Source: Burkholderiales bacterium
Lineage (GTDB): Bacteria; Pseudomonadota; Gammaproteobacteria; Burkholderiales; Burkholderiaceae
Direction: 5' to 3'
DNA length: 13,601 bases
Assembly (NCBI GenBank): GCA_947447845.1
Contig: CANFNO010000024.1
Coordinates: 1 to 13,601, forward strand
The position numbers and the translations under genes are program-made. This document shows, in pieces, positions 7,803 to 13,601 of the stretch. Below the pieces are notes generated by a model. That model saw nothing but the letters and a program-made list of their open reading frames with translations. It was not told the origin of the DNA and did not search any database. Positions within the stretch are counted from its first letter, which is position 1; each line of letters starts with the position of its first letter.

Positions 7803-7843
7803 AAAAAAAATCCCCAAGACAGACGTCCTGGGGATTTTTTTTT
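7803..7843. terminator. bidirectional intrinsic terminator
   Basis: A8 (7803-7810), stem TCCCCA (7811-7816) with TGGGGA (7829-7834), an inner GAC/GTC pair around an AGAC loop, then T9 (7835-7843). The symmetry gives a stem plus U-tract on either strand. It can therefore end both the plus-strand transcript from the 118-residue gene and the minus-strand transcript of the response regulator whose stop is at 7877. Confidence 0.92.
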
Positions 7844-7876
7844 GGGTGCGGACAAGTGCCACGCACCGCCGTCAGA

Positions 7877-8746
7877 CTATTTCAACAAGGCGCCTTCGCG
7901 CTTGGCATGTATGGCAACCCAAGCCAGGGTCAAAGTTCCAAAGATGGGCAGGAACAGAAAATAGGCCAGACCCAAGAGCGGAGAAAGCGCAAAACCCACC
8001 ACCCTGGCGGTGCCGCGAGCCGAGAATGCACGCCACAGTGCGGGAGCACCAGTCCAGGCCAACATGACCAAACCAACCAGTGGAAGCAAGAGCGCAAACG
8101 CCAGACCGATGAAGGGGGCCACAGCCAGCATTGCAACGCTGCGAATTGCTGCCATTGCAGCGGCATTTTTTGCCAGTGCCTTGCCACCTTGCCATGCCAG
8201 CATGGAAGCACCAACCATCGGCAGCGCTAACGCATAGGCGAGCCCGATAAAAGGCGAGGCCAAAAACAGCGCGATGTTGCGAACGCGATGCGTACTTGCG
8301 ACCGGTACCGCAGGCACCTCGGCCGCCTGCGTCTTGGGCAAGATGTGAGCCACAACAGGAGCCACAGGTGCCTCAGTTGCCTGACGTGCATAGACTGCAG
8401 TTTCTTCAATCATTTCCGGAGACAGGGGCTTGCGCACAAAGGCGGAAACACCTGCAGCCTGGGCACGTTGCTCATTAGCCAGACTACCGTAGCCGGTAAC
8501 AATTACAACCGGGGTCCAGGGGCGCCGGGCCCTGACTTCTTCTGCCAATTCAACGCCATCCATGCCTGGCATCTTGATATCCGTGACTACCAGGTCATAG
8601 TCTTGTTCGCGCATGCGCTCAAGAGCCTCTGCTGCATTGTGGGCGGTGATAACTACATAACCCTTGTCCTGAGAAAGCACACGATGGAAGCTCTTACCAA
8701 CGACAGGGTCGTCATCTACAACTAAAACTTTACGGGTTGCGGTCAT
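7877..8746 (-). CDS. response regulator receiver fused to a three-repeat membrane region
   Basis: 289 residues, with a good GGAG ribosome site about 7 bases before ATG. Residues 1-125 form a complete receiver: acidic residues Asp11-Asp13 (VVDDDP), phosphoacceptor Asp56 (VVTDIKMPGMDG), Thr84 (VTGYG) and Lys106 (VRKPL). An Ala/Pro/Val-rich linker follows (about 122-150). The rest has no DNA-binding or enzyme domain. Instead it holds three similar hydrophobic units at about 164-185, 210-231 and 255-276, spaced 45-46 residues. Each runs P-x2-G-L-A, then a Leu-rich stretch, then L-P-x2-G, ending L-A-W: SPFIGLAYALALP, APFIGLAFALLLP and SPLLGLAYFLFLP are the first halves. Basic residues between the units suggest membrane-embedded segments broken by Pro and Gly. 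A phosphorylation-controlled protein at the inner membrane is the likely picture; its partner is unknown. It is divergent from the monoheme cytochrome gene. Confidence 0.88.
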   Translation of the reverse strand: MTATRKVLVVDDDPVVGKSFHRVLSQDKGYVVITAHNAAEALERMREQDYDLVVTDIKMPGMDGVELAEEVRARRPWTPVVIVTGYGSLANEQRAQAAGVSAFVRKPLSPEMIEETAVYARQATEAPVAPVVAHILPKTQAAEVPAVPVASTHRVRNIALFLASPFIGLAYALALPMVGASMLAWQGGKALAKNAAAMAAIRSVAMLAVAPFIGLAFALLLPLVGLVMLAWTGAPALWRAFSARGTARVVGFALSPLLGLAYFLFLPIFGTLTLAWVAIHAKREGALLK

Positions 8747-9015
8747 GATATTTCTCCAAAAAGACTACCGAACTGAGTCACATGACGCATCAACCATGCC
8801 AGCAATTTCCACCCTTGAAATTCAACCTCATTTCCAGTGCTTTGCCTCTGAGACGCCGACAAGTGCGGACGCTGCGCAACCATTTCTGCAGAACGACGAA
8901 GTACAAACGGCTTGTACAAATGGATAGCGGCAATGGAAAAAGTCCTTTTAGATCAGCCATTTGCAACCAAAGTTACAAAATATATTTTTTATACATATCT
9001 GTTTTTTTCACCCGC

Positions 9016-9029
9016 TTGATGCGCGACAA
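9016..9029 (+). promoter_or_regulatory. possible FNR/CRP-family binding site upstream of the cytochrome c gene
   Basis: TTGAT-GCGC-GACAA matches 8 of 10 informative bases of the FNR consensus TTGAT-N4-ATCAA; the left half is perfect. Its centre lies about 86 bases before the ATG of the monoheme cytochrome, a plausible place for an oxygen-responsive activator. No clear -10 box sits at the expected distance, so this is tentative. Confidence 0.3.
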
Positions 9030-9079
9030 AGTTTAGTCAAACACCTGCTGACGAAACGAATCAATGTGCGCACAATGAA

Positions 9080-9097
9080 ATTGGTTTCTTTACCAAT
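9080..9097 (+). promoter_or_regulatory. hairpin abutting the ribosome site of the cytochrome c gene
   Basis: ATTGGT (9080-9085), loop TTCTTT, ACCAAT (9092-9097) is a perfect 6-bp inverted repeat. The Shine-Dalgarno GAAGG (9098-9102) begins at the very next base and the ATG is at 9109. It could act in the mRNA leader on translation or stability, or be a protein site in DNA. Function not known. Confidence 0.4.
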
Positions 9098-9108
9098 GAA
9101 GGTGTTCT

Positions 9109-9465
9109 ATGAAACAGCGCGAAATCAGCAGCCGGTTTATTCGACTCGCAACTCTGGTCGCAGCAGCGGCCCTTCTATCAACCACGGCCCATGCAGCCAT
9201 TGATGCCGATGCAGCCACTGCCCTGGCCAAAAAGAGCGACTGCCTGAAGTGCCACGCTATAGACAAGGACAAGAAAGCCTCTTCCTACAAGAAGATTGCG
9301 CAGGAGTGGAAGGGCAAACCCGACGCGGTAGCCAAGCTCACAGATGCCATCACCAAAGGCCCCAAGGTCAAGATGAAAGATGGCACGGAAGAAGACCACA
9401 AGATCATTGATTCCAAAGATCAGGCCGGCATCAAAAACCTGGTCGAGTGGATTCTTTCTCAGTAA
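9109..9465 (+). CDS. periplasmic monoheme class I cytochrome c
   Basis: 118 residues. A Sec signal peptide covers about 1-29 (basic start, hydrophobic LATLVAAAALLSTT, cleavage after AHA), leaving a mature protein of about 89 residues. One heme motif, 'CLKCH', lies early in the mature chain after 'AKKSD', as in small c-type cytochromes of the c551/c552 kind. A Met in 'KGPKVKMKDG' is the likely second axial ligand, and the C-terminal helix 'QAGIKNLVEWILSQ' is the typical closing helix. The chain is rich in Lys and Asp. It would carry single electrons in the periplasm. It lies just upstream of the sigma-54 promoter of the nonaheme cytochrome operon, so it is a natural candidate acceptor or donor for that complex (inference). 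It is probably a separate transcript. Ribosome site GAAGG. Confidence 0.92.
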   Translation: MKQREISSRFIRLATLVAAAALLSTTAHAAIDADAATALAKKSDCLKCHAIDKDKKASSYKKIAQEWKGKPDAVAKLTDAITKGPKVKMKDGTEEDHKIIDSKDQAGIKNLVEWILSQ

Positions 9466-9514
9466 TAACTAACAGCGGTAGCAAGCGTTTGGCACAAAAA
9501 CGATAGGACTGTGG

Positions 9515-9530
9515 TGGCACGGAGATTGCG
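9515..9530 (+). promoter_or_regulatory. sigma-54 (RpoN) promoter of the cytochrome operon
   Basis: TGGCACGGAGATTGCG carries the -24 element TGGCACG and the -12 element TTGC, with the invariant GG (9516-9517) and GC (9528-9529) exactly 12 bases apart. This matches the consensus TGGCACG-N4-TTGC without a mismatch at the key bases. Transcription should begin near 9540, about 30 bases before the receiver gene at 9569. Such promoters need an NtrC-type activator, and one is encoded at 12088-13503. No enhancer site was identified by eye. Confidence 0.88.
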
Positions 9531-9568
9531 TCTCAAAACGTAGTTTCCCAAAATGCGAGGCCACCAAA

Positions 9569-9997
9569 ATGAATGCCAAAGCGACAGTTCTGGTTGTGGA
9601 CGATGAGGACATGATTCGCGCTTGCTACCAGCGCATTCTGGCGGGCCGACAGTGCCAGGTTCGCGAAGTTAACAATGGCATGGATGCTTTGCTACTCATG
9701 CAGCAGCAGCCCTTTGATGTGGTGTTGCTGGACCAGAAAATGCCAGGCATCGACGGCATGGCCACTTTGAAGTCAATGAAGGCCTTATGGCCTGAAACCG
9801 AGGTCATCATGATCACCGGCTACCCGGCGCTGCAGTCAGCCAAAGAGGCGGTGATGGCGGGTGCTTACGATTACCTCGCAAAGCCAGTGGGTCCGGATGA
9901 AGTCATTCATGCCACCAACAGTGCCCTGACACACAAGCGCTGGAGACTGCACCAGGACGTGGACGCCAGAACCCCATCGGTTTCATCGGCGGGTTAA
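9569..9997 (+). CDS. stand-alone response regulator receiver protein
   Basis: 142 residues, nearly all receiver domain: acidic Asp11/Asp12 (VVDDED), phosphoacceptor Asp55 (VLLDQKMPGIDG), Thr in 'MITGYPAL' and Lys107 in 'YDYLAKPVGPDE'. After about residue 120 only a short polar tail remains (DARTPSVSSAG), so there is no output domain. The receiver is most like those of NtrC/FixJ-type regulators. It has a good ribosome site (GAGG, 8 bases before ATG), is the first gene after the sigma-54 promoter and ends 17 bases before the nonaheme cytochrome gene. A CheY-like protein at the head of a respiratory operon may act as a phosphate sink or competitor for the local kinase, or touch the cytochrome complex directly. 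Both are inferences. Confidence 0.9.
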   Translation: MNAKATVLVVDDEDMIRACYQRILAGRQCQVREVNNGMDALLLMQQQPFDVVLLDQKMPGIDGMATLKSMKALWPETEVIMITGYPALQSAKEAVMAGAYDYLAKPVGPDEVIHATNSALTHKRWRLHQDVDARTPSVSSAG

Positions 9998-10014
9998 TAG
10001 AAAGAAGAAGTGCC

Positions 10015-11400
10015 ATGCGAAGTCTGACAAAACCAAGCCTTGCCGCCTTGTTGCTGCGCTTATCGCTGGCCTGCCTATTGGGGCTGATGACTCTGAATGC
10101 GTGGGCAGGCGATGCAGATATGTCCAAAGAAACCAAGGCCTGTCTTGACTGTCACAACAAGAAGGGGCAGGTTAAGAAACTGGACAACGGCGAAACACTG
10201 TCGCTGCATATATCGGCCGACAAATTCGCCCACTCCATGCATGGCGAGACCGACTGCGAAGACTGCCACACCGGCATCGAAGCCAAGACCCACGGCAAGG
10301 TCAAGACACCAGTCGCAAGCAAGCGTCAATACACGCTTGACATGCGCGAGTCCTGCCGCGACTGCCACAAGAAAAATTTCAAAGCCTATGAGGATGGCCT
10401 GCACGCGGCCCTAGTCAAGGAGGGCCCGAAAGAGGGACGCCTCGATGCACCGCTCTGCTCTGACTGCCACAACCCGCATACGCTGACCTCCACCAAAGAG
10501 GTGACACCTTTGTCCGAAGTGCCCTGTGCCAAGTGCCACGAAGCCATATTCAAGGCCTACTCCGGTGACGTGCACGGACAAGAGCGCATCGCCAAGGGTA
10601 AGACGGCACCGATTTGCTCAGACTGCCACAAAGCCCATGAAAACAAATCCGCGTCCTTGGGCACCACGGTGCGCGATGCCTGCCTGAAGTGCCACGAGAA
10701 CGCTGTAGCGCAACACAAGGATTGGCTGCCCAACACCATGCGGCACTTTGAAGCCATCTCCTGCCCGGTCTGCCATGCACCGAACGCCAAGCGCCGCGTG
10801 AACCTGCGTCTGTATAACCAGGCGTCGGGCTTGCAGATGCAGGAAAAGGTGGGTGTGCCGCAGTTCGAACGGCTGACTCTGCAGGCCGACGCCAACAACC
10901 TGGGCCTGGATGAGCGTGCGCTGTGGAGCCTGTTGAACGAGTTCAGCCAAAGCGACAAACCGGGCTCTACTGTGCTGCGGGGCCGACTGGAAGTCATGTC
11001 AGGAGTGGAGGCTCACCAACTCAGCGACAAGGCCCATGCCATCAAGGACTGCGACACCTGCCACCGTGCCGGTGCGCCAGCCTTCCAGAGCGTGAGCCTG
11101 ACCATCGCCGGCCCAGATGGCCGCCCCCTGCGCCACACGGTACAGAAGGATGTGTTGACCAGCCTGTTGGCTACGCAATCTATTCGGGGCTTTTATGCAA
11201 TTGGCAGTACCCGCATCAAATGGCTGGATGTGCTGCTGGTTATGGTGGTGTTTGGTGCCTGCTGCGTGCCGCTGGCACACATGGGAGTGAATCGCCTGTT
11301 CAAAGGCTTCAGAGACCGCCAGGAAGCCTTGAAACTGGCCGAACAGAAGACCCCTGACGCCACGACCAGCCCCGACCCGCAAGACCGCCCGGGACATTGA
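10015..11400 (+). CDS. nonaheme c-type cytochrome with C-terminal membrane anchor
   Basis: 461 residues. Signal peptide about 1-31 (LRLSLACLLGLMTLNAWAG). Nine CxxCH heme motifs begin at residues 43 (CLDCH), 81 (CEDCH), 114 (CRDCH), 148 (CSDCH), 171 (CAKCH), 201 (CSDCH), 223 (CLKCH), 250 (CPVCH) and 346 (CDTCH). Many extra His residues (HSMH, HGK, DVHG, KAH, MRHF) can supply bis-His axial ligands. A heme-free stretch of about 90 residues separates hemes 8 and 9. One membrane helix lies at 404-423 (LDVLLVMVVFGACCVPLAHM), with a short cytoplasmic charged tail. The hemes thus face the periplasm, tethered to the inner membrane. Twelve bases later comes a b-type cytochrome gene, so the two probably form a quinol-oxidising complex that passes electrons outward. 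The nine-heme c plus HydC/FdnI-type b composition resembles Geobacter CbcL. No enzymatic heme site (such as CxxCK) is seen. Confidence 0.93.
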   Translation: MRSLTKPSLAALLLRLSLACLLGLMTLNAWAGDADMSKETKACLDCHNKKGQVKKLDNGETLSLHISADKFAHSMHGETDCEDCHTGIEAKTHGKVKTPVASKRQYTLDMRESCRDCHKKNFKAYEDGLHAALVKEGPKEGRLDAPLCSDCHNPHTLTSTKEVTPLSEVPCAKCHEAIFKAYSGDVHGQERIAKGKTAPICSDCHKAHENKSASLGTTVRDACLKCHENAVAQHKDWLPNTMRHFEAISCPVCHAPNAKRRVNLRLYNQASGLQMQEKVGVPQFERLTLQADANNLGLDERALWSLLNEFSQSDKPGSTVLRGRLEVMSGVEAHQLSDKAHAIKDCDTCHRAGAPAFQSVSLTIAGPDGRPLRHTVQKDVLTSLLATQSIRGFYAIGSTRIKWLDVLLVMVVFGACCVPLAHMGVNRLFKGFRDRQEALKLAEQKTPDATTSPDPQDRPGH

Positions 11401-11412
11401 AGGAAAAACGCC

Positions 11413-12042
11413 ATGCAAAAGATTTACATCCACCCCTTGCCTGTGCGCATCTGGCACTGGACCAACGCGCTGGGCTTTGTGTTGCTGATCGCCACCGGCC
11501 TGCAGATCCGCTACATGGACCTGGCGCAGGTGATGTCCTTCCGCTGGGCTGTCACACTTCATAACTGGATTGGCTTTGTGCTGATAGCCAACTTCTTTGT
11601 CTGGTTTGGTTTCTATTTATTTACCGACAAGATCAAGGTCTACCACCCCGAGCTCAACCCGAAAAAATACTTCACCGATAGCTGGAAGCAAATCCAGTTC
11701 TACGGCTACGGCATCTTCCGTGGCGAGGTCAACCCGCACCAGCCCAATGCCTACCGCAAGTTCAACCCGCTGCAAAGCATGATGTACCAGATCATCATGA
11801 TGCTGCTGGTGCCGCTGCAGTTCTTCACCGGTCTGGTGCTGTGGGATGTGACCCGCTTTGCCTCGGTGGTGGAGCTCATGGGCGGCCTGCGGGTGTTGGA
11901 CACGATTCACGTGCTGCTCTTCATCGTCTTTAGCGGATTCATCATCGTGCACATCTATCTGGGCAGTTTGGGTCACACCCGCGCAGCCCACTTCCAGGCC
12001 ATGATCACCGGCTGGGAAGACGTTGAGCACGAGGAACACTAA
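11413..12042 (+). CDS. cytochrome b/b6-domain protein (HydC/FdnI-like membrane subunit)
   Basis: 209 residues with four membrane helices at about 16-34, 51-70, 125-144 and 161-183. Histidines placed as heme b ligands in the Ni-hydrogenase/formate-dehydrogenase cytochrome b family are visible: His15 (RIWHWTNA), His50 (LHNWIG), His166 (DTIHVLLF) and His180 (IIVHIYLG). It therefore probably holds two hemes b. The loop between helices 2 and 3 is long and polar (KIKVYHPELNPKKYF, NPHQPNAYRKFNPLQ). In the family this subunit exchanges electrons between the quinone pool and a partner on the periplasmic side; here the only partner in the operon is the anchored nonaheme cytochrome. The ribosome site AAGGA starts in the previous stop region. 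The gene ends 45 bases before the stop of the convergent sigma-54 activator gene; no clear terminator lies between. Confidence 0.93.
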   Translation: MQKIYIHPLPVRIWHWTNALGFVLLIATGLQIRYMDLAQVMSFRWAVTLHNWIGFVLIANFFVWFGFYLFTDKIKVYHPELNPKKYFTDSWKQIQFYGYGIFRGEVNPHQPNAYRKFNPLQSMMYQIIMMLLVPLQFFTGLVLWDVTRFASVVELMGGLRVLDTIHVLLFIVFSGFIIVHIYLGSLGHTRAAHFQAMITGWEDVEHEEH

Positions 12043-12087
12043 CGGAACTATCCGCCGCTCTGCCCTCGATTTCTAACAACGCCCCAC

Positions 12088-13503
12088 TCAAGGCGCATCG
12101 GCTTCGTCGTCCGATTCGGTATCGCGCACCCGGATGTGGTACTTCTTCATCAGCGCCTGAAAGTTGGTGCGCTGCATGCCGGTCTCCTCGGCACTGCGGG
12201 TCACGCTGAAGCCATTGCGGCGCAGCGTTTCGGTGACAAATAGCTTTTCCACCTCTTCCACCGACTTTTCACGCGTTATTTTCTTGATGCGTTTGAGGTC
12301 GTCGCTCGTGCGCGGCACGTCCATCGCACTGGGTGCCATCTCCACAATGCTGCCGAGATGGGCCTGGCGGATCAGGCGGTCTGAACAAAGGATCAGCGCA
12401 CGCTGCATGGCGTTCTCCAGCTCGCGCACATTGCCCGGCCAGTCATATTGCATCAGCAGGCTCATGGCGCCATCGGAAATTTCAGCCACTGGGCGATCAA
12501 GCTCATTGCAATACAGCCTGAGAAAGTGCATGGCCAGTGCGGGGATGTCATCGCGCCGGTCGCGCAAGGCGGGTGAATGGATGGGAAACACATTGATGCG
12601 GTAGTAAAGGTCTTCGCGAAAAGTACCTTCTGCCACCATGGCCTTGAGGTCTTTGTTGGTCGCCGCGATCAGGCGCACGTTGGTCTTTTGCACCACCGTG
12701 CTCCCCACAGGCCGAAACTCGCGTTCCTGAATCACGCGCAGCAGCTTGGCCTGAGTGACCAAGGGGATATTGCCGAACTCATCCAGAAACAGCGTGCCAT
12801 TGTTGGCAATTTCGAACATGCCCCGTTTGGCGGCCACGGCGCCGGTAAAGGAGCCCTTGGTGTGGCCAAACAGCTCGCTCTCAAGCAAATTTTCGCTCAG
12901 CGTATTGCAGTCGACGGTGACAAACATCTCGTCTTTGCGCAGGCTGTTGTAGTGGATGGCGCGCGCGATCAATTCCTTGCCGGTGCCGCTCTCGCCATTG
13001 ATCAGAACGGTGCTGTGCGTGGGTGCACATTTGGCGATCAGTGCAAACACTGCCTGCATGGGTTTACTGGCGCCAATGATGTTTTCAAACCGGTATTTGG
13101 TCTCCACCGCGCTCTTCAAATGCTGGTTTTCTTTCAACAGTTTGCGGCGCTCCAACGCGCGCACGACCACGAGCTTGAGTTCATCGGGATCAAAGGGTTT
13201 GGAGAGATAGTCAAAGGCACCGAGCTTCATGGCCTTGACTGCCGTCTGGATTTCGGAGAGGCCGGTCATCATGATGACGTCGACCTCCGGATGGCGCTCC
13301 TTGACCTGTTGCAGCACCTCGAGCCCGTCGATGCCAGGCATCATGATGTCCAGCAGCAGGATATCGAAGACTTCTTCGTTGGTCTTTTTCAAGGCCGCCA
13401 TGCCATCGGACACGGATTGCACCGCGTAGTCGTCGCGCAGTATGCGCATACAACTGCGCACCACCACCTCTTCGTCATCAACGACCAGAATATTCACTGT
13501 CAC
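12088..13503 (-). CDS. NtrC-family sigma-54-dependent response regulator
   Basis: 471 residues in three domains. Receiver 1-120: Asp10/Glu11 region VVDDEE, phosphoacceptor Asp52 (LLLDIMMPGIDG), Thr80 (MMTGLSE), Lys102 (YLSKPFDP). AAA+ domain about 138-370: Walker A 'GESGTGKE' (170-177), sigma-54 contact loop 'GSFTGA' (217-222, Ser for the common Ala), Walker B 'LFLDE' (238-242), 'WPGNVREL' near the end. The C-terminal Fis-type helix-turn-helix, about 420-456, is 'TRSAEETGMQRTNFQALMKKY'. It starts with GTG at 13501-13503, overlapping the upstream kinase stop by 4 bp (GTGA); GTG 13495-13497 is the alternative. It hydrolyses ATP to open sigma-54 promoters once phosphorylated. The sigma-54 promoter at 9515 ahead of the convergent cytochrome operon is the obvious target (inference). 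A short acidic tail (DTESDDEADAP) ends the protein. Confidence 0.94.
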   Translation of the reverse strand: MTVNILVVDDEEVVVRSCMRILRDDYAVQSVSDGMAALKKTNEEVFDILLLDIMMPGIDGLEVLQQVKERHPEVDVIMMTGLSEIQTAVKAMKLGAFDYLSKPFDPDELKLVVVRALERRKLLKENQHLKSAVETKYRFENIIGASKPMQAVFALIAKCAPTHSTVLINGESGTGKELIARAIHYNSLRKDEMFVTVDCNTLSENLLESELFGHTKGSFTGAVAAKRGMFEIANNGTLFLDEFGNIPLVTQAKLLRVIQEREFRPVGSTVVQKTNVRLIAATNKDLKAMVAEGTFREDLYYRINVFPIHSPALRDRRDDIPALAMHFLRLYCNELDRPVAEISDGAMSLLMQYDWPGNVRELENAMQRALILCSDRLIRQAHLGSIVEMAPSAMDVPRTSDDLKRIKKITREKSVEEVEKLFVTETLRRNGFSVTRSAEETGMQRTNFQALMKKYHIRVRDTESDDEADAP

Positions 13504-13601
13504 AGGCTGCTCCAGTTGGAGGTAGGTAGTTGTTTGCCGGAAGGCGCTTCGACCGGAAGAAACACATGGAAGGTGCTGCCCTCGCCCAGAATACTTTCCA
13601 C
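13500..13601 (-). CDS. sensor histidine kinase, C-terminal fragment (cut by window edge)
   Basis: The last 33 residues of a protein entering from the right edge. It reads VESILGEGSTFHVFLPVE and then a polar tail ending SNWSSL with TGA at 13500-13502. 'GEGSTFHVFLPV' is the final strand motif (G2 box to end) of a HATPase_c domain, so this is the end of a histidine kinase. Its stop overlaps the GTG start of the sigma-54 regulator, which marks the two as a coupled pair. Sensor domain and phosphorylation site lie outside the window. Confidence 0.85.
   Translation of the reverse strand: MESILGEGSTFHVFLPVEAPSGKQLPTSNWSSL

Larger units (their letters stand above)
8747..9108. other. 362-bp divergent intergenic region
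   Basis: Lies between the membrane response regulator (leftward) and the monoheme cytochrome c (rightward). It is clearly more AT-rich than its neighbours, especially 8971-9010 (runs such as AAAATATATTTTTTATACAT). It holds an FNR-like site at 9016-9029, a 10-bp palindrome TGTGCGCACA at 9065-9074 and a hairpin at 9080-9097. No -35/-10 pair with proper spacing could be assigned, and no sigma-54 site fits. Open frames here have no family resemblance. Confidence 0.6.

Noticed and set aside
7731..8067. Plus-strand open frames running through the terminator at 7803-7843
   Set aside because: They cross a strong hairpin terminator and overlap the end of the membrane response regulator in antisense; composition is not protein-like.
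8801..8825. Possible minus-strand sigma-54 promoter (GGGTGG...TTGC) before the membrane response regulator
   Set aside because: The GG to GC spacing is one base short of the strict 12 and the -24 element is poor.
9489..9505. Second TGGCAC at 9490-9495 as another sigma-54 promoter
   Set aside because: No TTGC element follows at the needed distance; the sequence after it is an A-run.
9569..12042. Formate dehydrogenase or hydrogenase operon
   Set aside because: Only the cytochrome b subunit resembles those systems; no molybdopterin, iron-sulfur or NiFe subunit is present in the window.
1..13601. CRISPR array, prophage, insertion sequence, toxin-antitoxin or tRNA gene
   Set aside because: No spaced direct repeats, transposase or phage motifs, small paired toxin genes or cloverleaf sequences were seen on either strand.

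Overview
The window looks like chromosomal DNA of a betaproteobacterium of order Burkholderiales, most likely a Comamonadaceae member of the Rhodoferax type. This is inferred from the protein families present (a DUF3422 protein, a Lys/Ala-linker protein, many two-component genes, multiheme cytochromes) and the moderately high G+C. No rRNA, tRNA, CRISPR array or insertion sequence is visible.

Left part (1-4131): the N-terminus of a methyl-accepting chemotaxis protein runs off the left edge on the minus strand. It is followed by a minus-strand DUF3422 membrane protein, then a divergent plus-strand Old Yellow Enzyme-type alkene reductase that ends in a GC-rich terminator hairpin. A 218-residue protein with an Ala/Lys-rich linker comes next. 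After it lies a decayed LysE/RhtB exporter gene whose family motifs are split over two frames.

Middle (4188-7843): a palindrome-bearing leader precedes a two-gene NarX/NarL-type system. The sensor kinase carries two stacked sensor modules and overlaps its LuxR-type regulator by 4 bp. A small unknown gene follows. A symmetrical A-tract/hairpin/T-tract terminator separates this block from the convergent gene on its right.

Right part (7877-13601): this is the most interesting region and reads as a regulated electron-transfer locus. It contains (i) a response regulator whose output region is three copies of a hydrophobic, proline-broken membrane repeat; (ii) a divergent periplasmic monoheme cytochrome c; (iii) a textbook sigma-54 promoter driving a stand-alone receiver, a nine-heme cytochrome c with a C-terminal membrane anchor, and a four-helix b-type cytochrome; (iv) a convergent NtrC-family sigma-54 activator overlapping by 4 bp the end of a histidine kinase that leaves the window.

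Interpretation: the nonaheme c plus HydC/FdnI-like b pair resembles a split form of the Geobacter CbcL/CbcBA type of inner-membrane quinol-oxidising cytochrome bc complex. The neighbouring kinase and sigma-54 activator probably switch it on. The architecture is read from the sequence; the electron-transfer role and the regulatory link are inferences.
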